In this document: in pieces, positions 63,690-64,000 of the stretch
Layout of the letters: the number at the start of each line of letters is the position of its first letter
How positions within the stretch are numbered: the stretch's first letter is position 1
Assembly: GCF_037094465.1 (NCBI RefSeq)
Contig: NZ_CP146609.1
Span: 1,117,501 to 1,181,500 of the forward strand
Direction: 5' to 3'
DNA: 64,000 bases
Source: Pseudodesulfovibrio sp. 5S69
GTDB taxonomy: Bacteria > Desulfobacterota > Desulfovibrionia > Desulfovibrionales > Desulfovibrionaceae
The notes under the pieces: generated by a model
Told to the model about the DNA's origin: nothing
Seen by the model: only the letters and a program-made list of their open reading frames with translations
The model's database searches: none
Position numbers and translations under genes: made by a program

Positions 63690-64000
63690 ATGTCGAAACA
63701 GATGAAGAATTTCCTGACCGTCGCCGGGATCATCATCCTGGGGGCGTTTCTCGCTTTCCTGTACGACTGCATCACCGGGCTGGCCGACTTCGCCGGGCGC
63801 ATCAACCCGGCGCTGGCGCCCTGGGTCTTCTGGGGGCTGCTGGCCGTGGTCCTCGCCTCGCTCGCCTGGTGGGCGGCGCTTGTCCTGGTCCGGCCCAAGC
63901 CGCTCCTGGTCCACGCCGATCCCACGCCCGAGGAGCTGGCCGGGTTCCGGCGGGAACTCGTCAAGCGGCTGTCCAGAAACCGCGTGCTCAGGGACTCGGG
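63690..64000 (+). CDS. Membrane protein, 3' end outside the window
   Basis: The first 103 codons of a protein starting MSKQMKNFLTVAGIIILGAF behind GGGGAGG. Two hydrophobic segments (about 8-26 and 46-68, FWGLLAVVLASLAWWAALVL) are followed by a basic cytoplasmic part (PTPEELAGFRRELVKRLSRN). It runs off the window, so the family cannot be set. Confidence 0.75.
   Translation, partial: MSKQMKNFLTVAGIIILGAFLAFLYDCITGLADFAGRINPALAPWVFWGLLAVVLASLAWWAALVLVRPKPLLVHADPTPEELAGFRRELVKRLSRNRVLRDS

Overview
The window reads as a chromosomal segment of a sulfate-reducing deltaproteobacterium of the Desulfovibrio/Pseudodesulfovibrio type. The strongest evidence is an intact dsrA-dsrB-dsrD operon followed by cobB. 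High GC, many GC-rich hairpin terminators, CheV/CheX/methyl-accepting chemotaxis genes and a complete liv-type ABC operon fit that assignment. The species call is inference; the dsr and rRNA genes are read directly.

Layout. 1-1350: 3' end of 23S rRNA, 5S rRNA and terminator. 1.5-19.3 kb: housekeeping and envelope genes: a DDAH-like amidinohydrolase, a phytase-like secreted protein, DUF4197+AsmA, a DUF1786 protein, a lipase-like hydrolase, a CheX/HEAT-receiver pair, a metallo-beta-lactamase-fold lactonase-like enzyme, an AEC transporter, DUF554, lrgAB divergent from a LysR regulator, and AldA-like aldehyde dehydrogenase. 19.3-30.2 kb: an AT-richer integrative element in the 3' end of tRNA-Leu(CAA). 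It has an integrase, an AlpA-like regulator, a phage-type replication pair (winged-helix initiator and DnaC-like loader) and a DNA-modification cargo: two paralogous C5-cytosine methyltransferases, a 917-residue MmeI-like type IIL restriction-modification enzyme and a Vsr-type nick endonuclease. An 11-bp direct repeat and clustered TGTGAGTAAC-type motifs at both ends define the element.

30.2-34.8 kb: a HbpS/GlcG-like secreted protein, znuA and a Fur-family (Zur-like) regulator with a promoter palindrome, dispersed hairpin repeats, and a YkgJ cysteine-cluster protein. 35-42 kb: dsrABD, cobB, a WbpE-like sugar aminotransferase, ppiB. 42.5-49.4 kb (minus strand): livK-H-M-G-F branched-chain amino acid transport and an acyl-CoA synthetase. 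49.9-54.4 kb: a winged-helix/Rossmann regulator coupled to a NeuB-family synthase, CheV, DUF2325, and a MarR/flavin-reductase pair with two identical 16-bp palindromes. 54.7-64 kb: a beta-helix protein, a double-Cache chemoreceptor with a G9 tract as its ribosome-binding site, groES-groL with an extended hairpin between them, a GT20 trehalose-6-phosphate synthase and small exported or membrane proteins running off the end.

The most unusual content is the tRNA-Leu island with its C5-MTase pair / type IIL / Vsr cargo. Second is a dispersed hairpin family with a conserved core and compensating arms, seen at 33.5 kb and between groES and groL. Starts were moved inward from the longest frame wherever a Shine-Dalgarno site, signal peptide or family N-terminus decided it.
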